Positions 42,858-52,876 are shown, counted from the first letter of the stretch. The stretch is DNA of 64,000 nucleotides from Granulicella mallensis MP5ACTX8 (GCF_000178955.2 NC_016631.1:1054001-1118000); one strand, 5' to 3'. Program-made: numbers and translations. The notes: generated from the sequence alone by a model not told the origin.

Positions 42858-44002
42858 GGTGTCTTTCCTATAGGAGTCTGTGTCCGAGGGGGCGCATCGC
42901 GAAAGAGTATCGGCTGAGAGGATGGGCCCATGGGGAAGATGGCCTGGGTGGTAAGGGAATCTGACAAACCGTCGGCCAGACCTTCCGGAAAGGTGTCTCG
43001 TTCGCACAGCAGCTTGACCAGAGAGTCGATCGAGCTTTCATCTGTGCCGTCAATCCGTATGGAGCGAACCGGTCTGGTGGAGATCGTCAGCAACGCGGCC
43101 GAGCCTCCGGGCACGGGGTATATCTTTGACGCAATGCGATCGAAGACCCGGCGGCCGTTTGCGGTATTGACGATCGTAAACCGTTTTGAGTCAGACGATG
43201 CCGCACTATCCATCGAAGTTTGAGAACTCTTTGTGTCAGCCGGACCTTCGGCCATCGGGCCGATTGAGATTGTAGTTTCTTCTCCTCTGGCCGCAGCTTC
43301 CCCAGTAAGGTCTAACTCCCCATGAAATTGCCCGGCAAGATTAAGTAGAGGCGTCGTCGCCCGAATTTCATTGATTGCAACGAGTTCACGTCCATCATTA
43401 TTTTCTGCCGGCGGAAGATAGAGCCTGACACTATGGCCCTGAAAGACACTCTGCCAAAAAGTCGTAAAAGGATGTTCTCTAGCTATCTGCCATCGAAGGC
43501 AGACGATGCATAAGAAGAGTGCAATAAAGGTTGGTGCGGCCAATTGCTGAAGCGTGAGTGGCACTTGTACTTCGTACAGGTCAGACCTACTCTGTCCAAC
43601 CTCACTGTCCGTGTCGATCGGGGTGGATAAGGCTGCCCTCGTCAGAAAACGGGGCACATAGGAACCGGATGGCAGATCGAGAGTAAATCTATTTTCTATC
43701 TGTACCTTGTTATAGGCTCCGAGCCTTTTGCGCACATCGTTCGCGCGGACACGCACGCCCGCGTCGGAGCCTGTGTCATAGGTGGCTTCGCGGCCTAAAA
43801 GGCTCATGCCAATCAGGCGTTCTTTTAATTCATCTGTATCGCCGCTAAGAGCTCGACTGACGATATGCCGTAGGAATTCGCAACTCTTTGGGCTGGTCTT
43901 GAAGGCGGGGCTTTCACACACCGCTTGAAGAGTTTCCCGAAAGTTGGTTGCGTAGGGAGATAGCTCCGAAAGTGGAATCTCTGTGTAGCTATGCATGTCC
44001 AC
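42854..44002 (-). CDS. Membrane-anchored putative regulator with acidobacterial N-terminal domain
   Basis: 382 aa. The first ~115 residues (FRETLQAVCESPAFKTSPKSCEFLRHIV ... LKERLIGMSLLGREATYDTGSDAGVRVRANDVRKRL ... PSGSYVPRF) match a domain I recall as common in Acidobacteria, fused to varied membrane or enzymatic parts and possibly a winged-helix variant. One membrane span lies at about 150-169. The exported part has no recognised domain. It is first in the operon and coupled to the GlpT-like gene by ATGA, which suggests it senses a substrate of this locus. DNA binding has not been shown for the family to my knowledge. Confidence 0.6.
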   Translation of the reverse strand: MDMHSYTEIPLSELSPYATNFRETLQAVCESPAFKTSPKSCEFLRHIVSRALSGDTDELKERLIGMSLLGREATYDTGSDAGVRVRANDVRKRLGAYNKVQIENRFTLDLPSGSYVPRFLTRAALSTPIDTDSEVGQSRSDLYEVQVPLTLQQLAAPTFIALFLCIVCLRWQIAREHPFTTFWQSVFQGHSVRLYLPPAENNDGRELVAINEIRATTPLLNLAGQFHGELDLTGEAAARGEETTISIGPMAEGPADTKSSQTSMDSAASSDSKRFTIVNTANGRRVFDRIASKIYPVPGGSAALLTISTRPVRSIRIDGTDESSIDSLVKLLCERDTFPEGLADGLSDSLTTQAIFPMGPSSQPILFRDAPPRTQTPIGKTP

Positions 44003-44223
44003 GATCTGTCCCTATCAATATAGGTACTTTATTCGGAGCCTATTACAAGGTTGTAAAAAACATCGGAATCGCAGCGGTTTTTACTCGTCAATTGATGGTC
44101 ATTCGGGCGTAACGGTTCGCCTAACGGTAAGACGAAGCCTGCTGAACCTGCCAAACGTGTCGGGCCGGGAGGATGCATGCGACGCTTCAATGCGTAGAGC
44201 CCACCTGAAAGAAGCCAGACCTA

Positions 44224-45516
44224 ATGAGTATGACCGCCGGTCAACGAAAGACCTTTGGTGTCACCTGGATTACCTATGCGGGCTTTTATTTGTGCCGCAA
44301 AAATCTCAGCATCGTTCTCCCCCTGCTTGCCGTCGTCGCGGGGCTGCACAGCTATCAGTTAGCAAATATTGTCTTTGGCTACAGCTTTCTCTATGCAGTG
44401 GGACAGTTCGGTTTCGGATTTCTATCCGACAGAATCGGCCCGAAGCGAGTCGTCGGTGCTGGCCTGCTGACGATCGTCGTCTGCAACGTAATGATGGGGC
44501 TTCATGCCTCTGTCATCTGGCTGTTGCTGTTTGCATGCCTTAACGGGGTGGGGCAATCCACAGGATGGTCAGGTCTCGTCAAGACCATGGCCAATTGGTT
44601 CAGTTATGAGAATCGCGGGGTTGTGATGGCCTGGTGGGGAACAAATTATGTCCTTGGGGGATTTCTGGCAACGACCTTTGCGACGTGGTCGGTCTCGCCG
44701 CATTCCCCATTGCCACAGTTCGGAGGAGCCCGTGGATTTCTGTTTCCCGCGTTGCTGCTCGCCCTGATTGTTCCGGTGTTCTTCCTCAACGTCTCCGATG
44801 CGCCTGTCGATGGAGAGAAATCCTCCGGCGAGCGCGAAGTTTTACGGCGTGCAACTCTAAGCCAGACAAGCTGGACCGACCTGGGAATGCTGCTGTGCAA
44901 ACCCTCTTTGTGGACGATCGGCATCTCTTACTTCTTCCTGGAGGTTTGCCGGTATGCCCTTATGTTTTGGCTGCCCTACTACATGGTGCGGCAACTGCAC
45001 TATGGAGTACAGACTGCAGGGTACCTTTCTTCTCTGTATGAGCTGGTAGGCATCGCCGGGGCTCTTGCCGCAGGGTATATCTCGGACAAATTCAATCAGT
45101 CGCGGCGGGCTCCTGTCTCCGCCATCATGCTTGGTGGCCTGGGTTTTGTCATGCTCTGCCAGCCAATGTTTGTACATGCGGGGCTCGCTGGTATCGGGGT
45201 GGCAATCTCATTAGCCGGCTTTCTTTCTTACGGGCCAGATACCTTGCTCTCCGGAGCCGCTGCCCAGGATGTCGGTGAGACCAGAGCCGCAGCTACAGCA
45301 ACAGGGCTGATTGACGGTATCGGACATCTTGGAGCAATTGTCTCTCCCTACCTCGTCGTCTTTGTCAGTGAACGTTACGGGTGGGATCGCCTCTTTTTTA
45401 TCTTCGCGGGCACAGCTTTCCTTGCGGGCCTTGTCCTGCTTCCTCTCTGGAACCTGCGGGCTGCTACTCAGACCACTAGTCGATTTACCGAACCCGCTTT
45501 GCAGGAGATCTTCTAA
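44224..45516 (+). CDS. MFS organophosphate/phosphonate transporter, GlpT/PgtP family (second paralogue)
   Basis: 430 aa, about twelve membrane segments. It also keeps the two phosphate-binding arginines, Arg25 in GFYLCRKNLS and Arg243 in CRYALMFWLPYYM. It opens the plus-strand half of the locus (TonB receptor, amidohydrolase, phnW downstream) and is divergent from the regulator. The 221-bp spacer contains a direct repeat TAACGGT (44110-44116 and 44122-44128) and a small palindrome CCTAT/ATAGG (44011-44024) that could be regulatory. Weak ribosome site; ATG 44230 is an alternative. Confidence 0.85.
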   Translation: MSMTAGQRKTFGVTWITYAGFYLCRKNLSIVLPLLAVVAGLHSYQLANIVFGYSFLYAVGQFGFGFLSDRIGPKRVVGAGLLTIVVCNVMMGLHASVIWLLLFACLNGVGQSTGWSGLVKTMANWFSYENRGVVMAWWGTNYVLGGFLATTFATWSVSPHSPLPQFGGARGFLFPALLLALIVPVFFLNVSDAPVDGEKSSGEREVLRRATLSQTSWTDLGMLLCKPSLWTIGISYFFLEVCRYALMFWLPYYMVRQLHYGVQTAGYLSSLYELVGIAGALAAGYISDKFNQSRRAPVSAIMLGGLGFVMLCQPMFVHAGLAGIGVAISLAGFLSYGPDTLLSGAAAQDVGETRAAATATGLIDGIGHLGAIVSPYLVVFVSERYGWDRLFFIFAGTAFLAGLVLLPLWNLRAATQTTSRFTEPALQEIF

Positions 45517-45631
45517 AGGCAAACGCTCAATGTTCCCTCTTCGTCATGCAAAAGCAGTACTTGCAAAAGGTTCAGACCTGTTTCTAAACCGTTAGGGGCC
45601 CGGTAGATTCAACACCTTCATCTCGCATTGA

Positions 45632-45659
45632 TTGACAGAAACCATGGCAACGCTACTTT
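45632..45659 (+). promoter_or_regulatory. Possible sigma-70 promoter for the TonB receptor gene
   Basis: TTGACA (45632-45637) is a perfect -35 and TACTTT (45654-45659) a weak -10 with a 16-bp gap, 32 nt before the ATG at 45691. GGAGTAAGG immediately precedes the start codon. Confidence 0.4.
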
Positions 45660-45690
45660 CAACTCATCTCGGATATAAATGGAGTAAGGA

Positions 45691-48600
45691 ATGCGATATA
45701 TAAGATTCACTGGATACCTCCTCGCACTTATAGGTCTTTCTTCGCCACTTCTTGCGCAGAACGCCAGTGTCAGCGGTCAAGTCGTCGATCCTCAACATGC
45801 GGTGATAAGCGACGCGACAGTGACCTTGATGAACACTGAGACTCAGGTGCAGGCACGAACCAAAACGAATGCAAAAGGTAACTTCATTCTGCCCCCTGTT
45901 GTGCCTGGACACTATGAGGTCAAGGCCGCAGCTCAAGGGTTTACTTCTACCATCTTGAAGGGAGTTACGCTCGAGTTGGGCGAATCCAAGGTGTTGACCC
46001 TGGAGTTGAAGGTAGGTGCTGTACAGCAGACAGTAGAAGTCACGAGCACTCCGCCGGAACTGAACACGAGTAGTGCGGACCGCGGTCTTCTTATCGAACC
46101 TACTTTTGTTCAGAGCATTCCACTTAATATTCGAAATCCCTTGCAGCTTATTGACTTTGCCGCCGGTGTGACGAAGGGTGATGATGGCCTCTCCGGTCAG
46201 GACTCCACCAGCGAAAGCCGTACCAACACCTTTCGTATCAATGGTGCTAAGTCCGCAACTACGGATGTGCTGATCGATGGTGCGACCAATACCACCGCCT
46301 ACTACAACCAGGATGCAGGCATCCCGGGAGTGGAATCGGTCCAGGAGTTCCGCGTCTATACAGATGCCTACGCTCCGGAGTTCGGGCGTACCAGTGGTGG
46401 ATTAGTAAGTTATGCCCTGCGTTCGGGAACCAACCGACTGCATGGATCGGTCTTCGAGTTCTTCCGTAATGAAGATCTCGACGCGAATGGTTATAACGCG
46501 AACAACAGTGCAACTCCTACTCCGCGAGGCCATTTCAGCAGGAACCAATATGGCGCTACGCTTGGAGGCCCTGTTGTGATTCCTAAGCTCTATGACGGTC
46601 GTGACAAGACTTTCTTCTTTGTTTCGTATGAAGGATTGCGGGACACTAGCGCCGGTTCGTTCCTGGGAACTGTGCCCACAGCGCTGGAAAGAACCGGTGA
46701 TTTTTCGCAAACGAAAGATGCCAATGGCAATCAAATCGATATCTATGATCCCAGCACGACAAACACTGTAGGGCCTGGGTACTCCAGGACGAAATTAAAT
46801 GCGAACACGCCTAACGCAAATAAGATCACAACGCCTCTTAATCCAATCGGCGTCGCGATCGTCAATCTTTACCCGCTTCCTAACAGGCCTGGAACGGGTG
46901 GGAGCGATCTGGATAACTTCTTCTCCAATGCTCCAGGGACGGACGATAATAATAGCTTCGATATCAGGATCGACCATAAGTTTAGCGAGCACCAAAGCAT
47001 CTTTGGGCATATAACGGATTTCACAAACCACATCAATTACAACGATTACTTCGGCAATGGGCTTTCGCCTGAAGATGCAAATGACCGCATTCCGGGCAAG
47101 AACATCACTGTGGATCATACCTGGATCATCAAGCAGAACCTGATCTTCGAGCACCACTTTTCCTGGGCGCACAGTGAGTCGAACAGAGCAGAAACAGTGC
47201 TGAAAAGCCCAGCCTCTCTTGGATTCAACGGTAGCGTAGCTCCTGGGATTACAGCGAACCTGACACCCTCCATCAGTATCAGCGGCCCTGGGGCTGTAGG
47301 TGGCTACAGCTCGCTGGGAAATGATTATCCCTTCGAGGCGAATTTCTCTTCTGTCTACCAATATGCGGCTGCGATGACGTGGGTCAAAGGGAACCACGCG
47401 GTAAAGTTCGGCCTTGACTGGCGGCGTTACCCGACCCAACTCTGGGACCCTGAACAGATGTCAGTCAGTGGCGGAGCAGGCCTGACAGACGGGTTCACAA
47501 AAGGCACGACTACAGCGCTTACAGACTCCGGCAACGGCGTTGCGGAACTGCTCCTCGGTTATGGATCTGTAAGCTCTGGCTATGAGCCGGAGACGCAGTC
47601 TGTCCACGATTACCGTGCCGTCTATGTCCAGGATGCATTCCAGGTCAATCCTCGTCTGACGGTTACCTACGGACTCAGATACAGCTACGAGACCGGTGAT
47701 GTTGAGAAAAATAACTTATTGAATTATCTGAATACCACGGCAGTTTCACCGCTCCAGGCGCAGGTCCCCTCGTTGAAGCTTACAGGGGGTGTGGGTATCC
47801 CCGGCCTGGGAGGCACAAGCAGACAGTTACAGAATCCGGAGAAGACGAGCTTCGATCCACGCATAGGCGTTGCCTACAGGCTTAACGATAAGACAGTAAT
47901 GCATGCCGGATTTGGCATCTTCCGTCATCCTGCCGCCGCCTGGCAGCAATTCCCCAATGCAGATGGTGGAATACGTACTTCTACTTCGGTCGACACGGAA
48001 GCGGATAAAGAGACGCCTCTCCCCGGCTTCCAGCTCAGCAACCCCTTCCCTCTCGGACTTCCTGCCCCTGCTGGTAACGCGGCTGGACTTGGCATTGACG
48101 TTGGAGATTCCGTCGAAGGGCCCTTGCGGCACCAGAGTGTTCCTTACCAGGAAAACTGGTCACTCGATATCCAGCGCACTCTGCCTGGTGACTTCGTTGT
48201 GACAGCCGCCTATGTTGGGAACGAAGGCGTGCATCTTCTGGTGAACGAGCAGTTGAACCAGCTTCCTGATGCTGATTTGGCACTGGGTTCTAAGCTGCTA
48301 ACCCTTGTTCCGAACCCGCTCTACGGTCTTATCGATCCTGTCTCCAGCATCAATACACCGACAGTTCAAAATATGCAGTTGCTTCGCCCGCACCCGCAAT
48401 ATCAGAACTTCGAAGCGACCGGTGTCGGAGCAGGGCACTCTACATACCATGCCGGGCAGTTGACGGTAGAGCACCGGCTTAGGCATGGGCTTGCAGTTGT
48501 CTTCGCCTATACCTATAGCAAGGCGATAGATAACGTAGGCGAGATGACCAGCGTTGCCGGTACCATGGGCGCTGTTACGGACACGTATTGCCCGCGATGC

Positions 48601-49188
48601 GATAGATCCCGTTCCGACCAGAACGAAACTCATGTGCTTCGCTGGAGCACGCGCTATGAACTGCCTTTTGGCAGCGGAAAGGCTTTCCTGAATCAGGGCT
48701 TTGTCAAACACATCGTGGGCGGCTGGGCTTTGAGTGCCATCTACCAGATCGATACGGGACGTCCGCTGGCGGTCAGTTATACCGATGTCGCCAATACAGG
48801 CAGCTCCAGTACTCTCTCCCGTCCAAATATCGTTCCCGGAGTCTCCGACAAGGCGCCAGGAGGCCCCCAAATCAAGCTCAAAGGGATCTATTTCAATAAG
48901 GCCGCTTTCGCGGCAACGCCCACCTATTCTTTCGGCACGGCGAATCGCTACCTGCCTGATGTAAATAGCCCTACGGCCTGGGACCTCGATTCAATGCTCG
49001 AAAAGAGTACTCAGTTGTCCAATCGCTTCACGCTTTCCTTTAGAGCTGAGATGTTCAACGCTCTCAACAATGTGACCTTCTCTGGACCTACAACGAGCTT
49101 CACTTCCTCGACCTTTGGCCAGGAAGCCACTCTAAGCCAGAGCAATACACCGCGTAACGTTCAGCTCAGCATGCGCCTGGCGTTTTAG
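45691..49188 (+). CDS. TonB-dependent receptor, Oar-like, with carboxypeptidase-regulatory N-domain
   Basis: 1165 aa outer-membrane protein. Signal peptide to about residue 22 (SSPLLAQ), a CarboxypepD_reg-like beta domain (ASVSGQVVDPQHAVISDATVTLMN ... GHYEVKAAAQGFT), plug with NTFRINGAKSATTDVLIDGATN and a long barrel ending in Phe (MRLAF). This Oar-like class is abundant in Acidobacteria. Its place between a GlpT-like transporter and an exported amidohydrolase upstream of phnW suggests uptake of a phosphonate or phosphono-conjugate too large for porins. Ligand unproved. Confidence 0.87.
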   Translation: MRYIRFTGYLLALIGLSSPLLAQNASVSGQVVDPQHAVISDATVTLMNTETQVQARTKTNAKGNFILPPVVPGHYEVKAAAQGFTSTILKGVTLELGESKVLTLELKVGAVQQTVEVTSTPPELNTSSADRGLLIEPTFVQSIPLNIRNPLQLIDFAAGVTKGDDGLSGQDSTSESRTNTFRINGAKSATTDVLIDGATNTTAYYNQDAGIPGVESVQEFRVYTDAYAPEFGRTSGGLVSYALRSGTNRLHGSVFEFFRNEDLDANGYNANNSATPTPRGHFSRNQYGATLGGPVVIPKLYDGRDKTFFFVSYEGLRDTSAGSFLGTVPTALERTGDFSQTKDANGNQIDIYDPSTTNTVGPGYSRTKLNANTPNANKITTPLNPIGVAIVNLYPLPNRPGTGGSDLDNFFSNAPGTDDNNSFDIRIDHKFSEHQSIFGHITDFTNHINYNDYFGNGLSPEDANDRIPGKNITVDHTWIIKQNLIFEHHFSWAHSESNRAETVLKSPASLGFNGSVAPGITANLTPSISISGPGAVGGYSSLGNDYPFEANFSSVYQYAAAMTWVKGNHAVKFGLDWRRYPTQLWDPEQMSVSGGAGLTDGFTKGTTTALTDSGNGVAELLLGYGSVSSGYEPETQSVHDYRAVYVQDAFQVNPRLTVTYGLRYSYETGDVEKNNLLNYLNTTAVSPLQAQVPSLKLTGGVGIPGLGGTSRQLQNPEKTSFDPRIGVAYRLNDKTVMHAGFGIFRHPAAAWQQFPNADGGIRTSTSVDTEADKETPLPGFQLSNPFPLGLPAPAGNAAGLGIDVGDSVEGPLRHQSVPYQENWSLDIQRTLPGDFVVTAAYVGNEGVHLLVNEQLNQLPDADLALGSKLLTLVPNPLYGLIDPVSSINTPTVQNMQLLRPHPQYQNFEATGVGAGHSTYHAGQLTVEHRLRHGLAVVFAYTYSKAIDNVGEMTSVAGTMGAVTDTYCPRCDRSRSDQNETHVLRWSTRYELPFGSGKAFLNQGFVKHIVGGWALSAIYQIDTGRPLAVSYTDVANTGSSSTLSRPNIVPGVSDKAPGGPQIKLKGIYFNKAAFAATPTYSFGTANRYLPDVNSPTAWDLDSMLEKSTQLSNRFTLSFRAEMFNALNNVTFSGPTTSFTSSTFGQEATLSQSNTPRNVQLSMRLAF

Positions 49189-49208
49189 TACCGGGCAAAG
49201 GAGAAATT

Positions 49209-50957
49209 ATGATCAAGAAGCTATGTTTATTCCTGGCACTTATCTCGAATATCGCGTTCGCGGCCGATACGATCGTTATCAACGCCAACGTGATTACAGT
49301 GGACAAGGACCATCCTATTGCCCAGGCCTTCGCTTTCGACAATGGCCGCTTTACGTCCGTTGGGACGAATGCTGAAATCCTGAAACTTAAAGGGCCGGCA
49401 ACGAAGGTCATCGACCTCAAGGGAATGACTGTTACGCCCGGGTTCAACGATGCTCATCTGCATCCGCAAGCCATCTTTGCGGAAGGCACACCACACTACA
49501 GGGTGTGGCTAGGCGCCGACCGAGTGAAGACGATGGATGAGCTTGTCGCGGCACTCAAGCGGCAGGCCGCGGTTACGCCTCCGGGCGCGATGATCAGTGG
49601 ATATGGCTATGACGATGTTTTGCTGGGGCGTCATCCCAACCGTCATGATTTAGATAAAGTATCCACTACGCAGCCAGTTGTGATCACCCATGGTTCAGGC
49701 CATATCACCGCAGTAAATAGTTTTGTGCTGGAAGCTTCAAGCGTCACAAAAGATACCCAGGATCCATCTGGTGGCGCCCTCGACCGTGACGCCGATGGAA
49801 CGCCCAACGGTGTAATTCGTGAGAGTGCTCGTGGCCTTATCCGGCGCGGAACGGGCGGCGCTAATCGGGAAGCCATTCCGCTGGACGAAGAGCTGAAGGG
49901 GTATATGAACTGCTTTCGGCAGTACTCCGCCAAGGGAATCACCAGCGTAGGCATTGCGGGAGGCAGCCCCTCTTCCTTCCAGATCATGCAGCAGTTGCGC
50001 GATCGCGGGAATCCGGTGCGTGTTGGATTCATGTTCAGTGCGGACTCGTTCGACAAACTCCAGGGAGCCGGTATAAAGCGCGGCTTCGGCGATGATCATC
50101 TACGCATCACAGCTCTTAAGACCTACCAGGGAAACTCGTTGAGCGGCCGTACTGCATGGCTCAGCGAGGCTTACTCGGACCGTCCTGACTACTTCGGTAT
50201 CCCGCCCGCTCGTACTCAGGAGAAGCTGGATGAGGATTACCAAAAATGGTGGGATGCCGGTTGGCAGGTTGCGACGCACTCCAATGGAGATCGCGAGATC
50301 GATATGGTTCTCACCGCAATCGAACGTGCCGAAGCCAAAAATCCTCGTCCTGATGCCCGCTGGCGGATTGAGCATGCGAGCGTAATGAATCAGGCGCTAT
50401 TGGACCGTGCGAAGAAGGATGGTGTCATCCTGGTCTTTCACTCATATATGTGGGAGTACGGAGATATCCTGCTTTCTTACGGACCAAAGCGACTCTCGAT
50501 GATGCATGCCTATCGTACGGCAATTGATATGGGCATTCCCGTGGCTGGTCATTCTGACTCTCCCATCTCCGCGGCTGATCCCTTGCTCAGAATTCAGGAT
50601 ATGGTTACACGCACGAGCAATCAGGGAAGTCTTATTGGAGAAGTTCAGCGGGTCAGTGTGGACGAAGCTATTAAGGTCTGGACATTGGATGGTGCTTACG
50701 CCACCTTTGAAGAAGATACGAAGGGTTCGATCACGCCAGGGAAGTTGGCGGACTTTGTAGTTCTTCAGAAGGACCCCCACCAGGTTGCGCCGAACAAGAT
50801 CAAGGACATTCTTCTTGAAGCGACTTATCTGGGTGGACAAAAAGTGTACACAGCGCCACTTAAAACAGTTGCGATGATCCCTCCTCCGCCGATCAATTAC
50901 GGTGATGGAAATTACGGAGATGGAGACGAGGAGGAGAATCAGAATGTACCCAACTAG
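49209..50957 (+). CDS. Exported amidohydrolase family 3 (YtcJ-like)
   Basis: 582 aa. Signal peptide 1-18 (ALISNIAFA). Metal-binding HLH at His83/His85 (FNDAHLHP), later His in THSNGDREI, IEHASVMN, and Asp in GHSDSPISAADP, the usual amidohydrolase-3 arrangement. No lysine-ligand assignment could be made. It starts 20 nt after the receptor gene and overlaps phnW by 14 nt. In this context it may hydrolyse an N-acyl or similar bond to release 2-aminoethylphosphonate in the periplasm; that is inference. Acidic tail DEEENQNVPN. Confidence 0.82.
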   Translation: MIKKLCLFLALISNIAFAADTIVINANVITVDKDHPIAQAFAFDNGRFTSVGTNAEILKLKGPATKVIDLKGMTVTPGFNDAHLHPQAIFAEGTPHYRVWLGADRVKTMDELVAALKRQAAVTPPGAMISGYGYDDVLLGRHPNRHDLDKVSTTQPVVITHGSGHITAVNSFVLEASSVTKDTQDPSGGALDRDADGTPNGVIRESARGLIRRGTGGANREAIPLDEELKGYMNCFRQYSAKGITSVGIAGGSPSSFQIMQQLRDRGNPVRVGFMFSADSFDKLQGAGIKRGFGDDHLRITALKTYQGNSLSGRTAWLSEAYSDRPDYFGIPPARTQEKLDEDYQKWWDAGWQVATHSNGDREIDMVLTAIERAEAKNPRPDARWRIEHASVMNQALLDRAKKDGVILVFHSYMWEYGDILLSYGPKRLSMMHAYRTAIDMGIPVAGHSDSPISAADPLLRIQDMVTRTSNQGSLIGEVQRVSVDEAIKVWTLDGAYATFEEDTKGSITPGKLADFVVLQKDPHQVAPNKIKDILLEATYLGGQKVYTAPLKTVAMIPPPPINYGDGNYGDGDEEENQNVPN

Positions 50958-52077
50958 TCCAGATAAGTTGCTGTTTACCCCCGGCCCTTTGACCACGAGC
51001 GCTACGGTCAAAGAGGCTATGCTCAGGGACCTGGGATCATTGGATCGCGATTTTCTGGCGACTGTCCGCAATATTCGAACACGCCTGCTCGACCTGGGCC
51101 CCTACTCGCATGAAGACTATGAATGCGTCCTCATGCAGGGAAGCGGAACGTTTGTCGTTGAGTCGGTGATCTCCTCCGCGATCCCCCGCAATGGCAAACT
51201 GCTGGTTCTGGTCAACGGTGCTTATGGGAGGCGGATAGCACAGACAGCACGAGTACATGGTATCGAGCTGGATGTCTTCGAGGTAGTTGAAAATAGAAAG
51301 TTCACTTCTGAACTTGTTGCAGAATATTTGTTCTCTCGCCCCGGTATCACTCATGTGGCGGTGGTGCATTGTGAAACGACGAGCGGCATCCTGAACCAGG
51401 TGGAAGAGATCGGACACGTAGTGCATCGTGCGGGCGCGAGTTACATCGTGGACGCAATGAGCAGCTTTGGGGCGGTTCCCATCGATATGGAAGCTTCACA
51501 TATCGACTATCTGATTTCTTCTGCAAATAAATGTATTGAAGGAGTTCCTGGGTTCGGTTTTATTCTCGTCAATCGCCGAGCTCTGGAATCCGCGAAGGGA
51601 CAGGCCCGTACGCTAAGTCTCGATCTCTATGATCAATGGGCAAGTATGGAAGCGAATGGGCATTTTCGCTTCACCCCTCCGATCCAAACCCTACTGGCCT
51701 TCGAGCAGGCACTCAATGAACTCGATGAGGAGGGTGGAGTCCATGCACGTGGGGAGCGCTACAAGGCGAACCACATTGCCTTATGCCGAGGCATGAAGGA
51801 CATTGGCTTTGAGGTCTATCTCGCTGAAGAGGATCAGAGCTTCATCATCACGTCGTTCCGATACTCTACCAACCCGGCATTCCGATTTACGGATTTCTAT
51901 GAAAAGCTTTGGACCGCAGGGTTTGCAATTTATCCAGGGAAGTTGTCCCACGAATCATGTTTCCGCGTTGGAAGCATTGGAAGGATTGCGGTCGTTGAGA
52001 TAGAGGCGCTTCTTGAAGCGATTCGGCGAGTACTCCGCGATATGGGAGTTCATTGGGTGCGTGAAGAGGTGGGCTAG
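50944..52077 (+). CDS. phnW: 2-aminoethylphosphonate-pyruvate aminotransferase
   Basis: 377 aa, class V PLP aminotransferase. Converts 2-aminoethylphosphonate and pyruvate to phosphonoacetaldehyde and alanine. N-terminal LLFTPGPLTTSATVKEAMLRDLGSLDRDF is the PhnW hallmark; the PLP lysine is Lys196 in SSANKCIEGVPGFGF, and the cofactor Asp is in YIVDAMSSFGAVP. ATG 50944 has AGGAGGAG upstream and overlaps the amidohydrolase by 14 nt; a longer in-frame start at 50902 lies within that gene. Partner of phnX at 40666. Confidence 0.93.
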   Translation: MYPTSPDKLLFTPGPLTTSATVKEAMLRDLGSLDRDFLATVRNIRTRLLDLGPYSHEDYECVLMQGSGTFVVESVISSAIPRNGKLLVLVNGAYGRRIAQTARVHGIELDVFEVVENRKFTSELVAEYLFSRPGITHVAVVHCETTSGILNQVEEIGHVVHRAGASYIVDAMSSFGAVPIDMEASHIDYLISSANKCIEGVPGFGFILVNRRALESAKGQARTLSLDLYDQWASMEANGHFRFTPPIQTLLAFEQALNELDEEGGVHARGERYKANHIALCRGMKDIGFEVYLAEEDQSFIITSFRYSTNPAFRFTDFYEKLWTAGFAIYPGKLSHESCFRVGSIGRIAVVEIEALLEAIRRVLRDMGVHWVREEVG

Positions 52078-52141
52078 AGTCTGTTATGGACTTTGAACCT
52101 GCAGGGGAAGCAAGACTCTAGGGGTTATCCGAGGGATGTGA

Positions 52142-52170
52142 CGTTGGGCAGAGGCTGTATCTGCCCAACG
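52142..52170. terminator. Bidirectional terminator hairpin
   Basis: CGTTGGGCAG (52142-52151) and CTGCCCAACG (52161-52170) form a perfect 10-bp stem between convergent phnW and azoR. Confidence 0.7.
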
Positions 52171-52198
52171 ATCTGCCACCGCAACCCTGTCTCTACGA

Positions 52199-52837
52199 CT
52201 AGTTAAGAAACCACTCAACCAGTTGTTCCAAAGTCGCTTTGCCCTTCGCCAGGCTCACTTCTGATTCCTGACGATCTTGATTCCACGCGTTGTCAACAAT
52301 TACGCTCCGAAGATCTCGAACACCTACAAGCTGCAACCAAAAGTCCAAATAGGTTGCTTGGTGGTCGAATAACGAGGGCGGTATAGGAGTACCCTCCAGG
52401 AAGCGTGAACCGCGTGTATAGACGACGACTGCTTTTTCCACGTTCAAGAGAGGGCCGTACTGTTTGCCGTCGTAGGTAAACAGATAGTTTCGCTGTGCTA
52501 CGAGATCAATCAATTGCTTGAGCTTGTAAGGCAGGCCGAAGTTCCACATTGGAGTTCCGATGACGATTCGATCAGCGTTCTGAAAGCGTTGGATCAACGA
52601 TTGAATGTGCTCCCATGCTTTGGATTCTGCCTCAGTCATCGTTTCGTGCTTCACTGCTTTGTACTTCGCTCCAATGGCCTCGTAATCGAACTCCGGTAGA
52701 TGTTCATGCCAGACGTTCAACGTATCCACAACGATCGAGGTGTTGTCGGATTTGCACGCCTCGATGAACGATTGGGTGAGGCTGATTGAATCGGAAGATT
52801 CGCCTCTTGGCGAGGACTGAATTTCGAGAAGTTTCAC
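52199..52837 (-). CDS. azoR: FMN-dependent NADH-azoreductase (AzoR/AcpD family)
   Basis: 212 aa flavodoxin-like fold. SSPRGESSDSISL (FMN phosphate loop), GTPMWNFGLPYKLKQLIDL (the AzoR signature) and VYTRGSRF. It reduces quinones and azo compounds, probably for detoxification. The start is GTG at 52835-52837, with GGAGGAAG just upstream; no ATG in frame fits better. Confidence 0.9.
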   Translation of the reverse strand: MKLLEIQSSPRGESSDSISLTQSFIEACKSDNTSIVVDTLNVWHEHLPEFDYEAIGAKYKAVKHETMTEAESKAWEHIQSLIQRFQNADRIVIGTPMWNFGLPYKLKQLIDLVAQRNYLFTYDGKQYGPLLNVEKAVVVYTRGSRFLEGTPIPPSLFDHQATYLDFWLQLVGVRDLRSVIVDNAWNQDRQESEVSLAKGKATLEQLVEWFLN

Positions 52838-52876
52838 TTGCTTCCTCCGGGGCTGGGGACTTTTGCGGAGTCCGAA

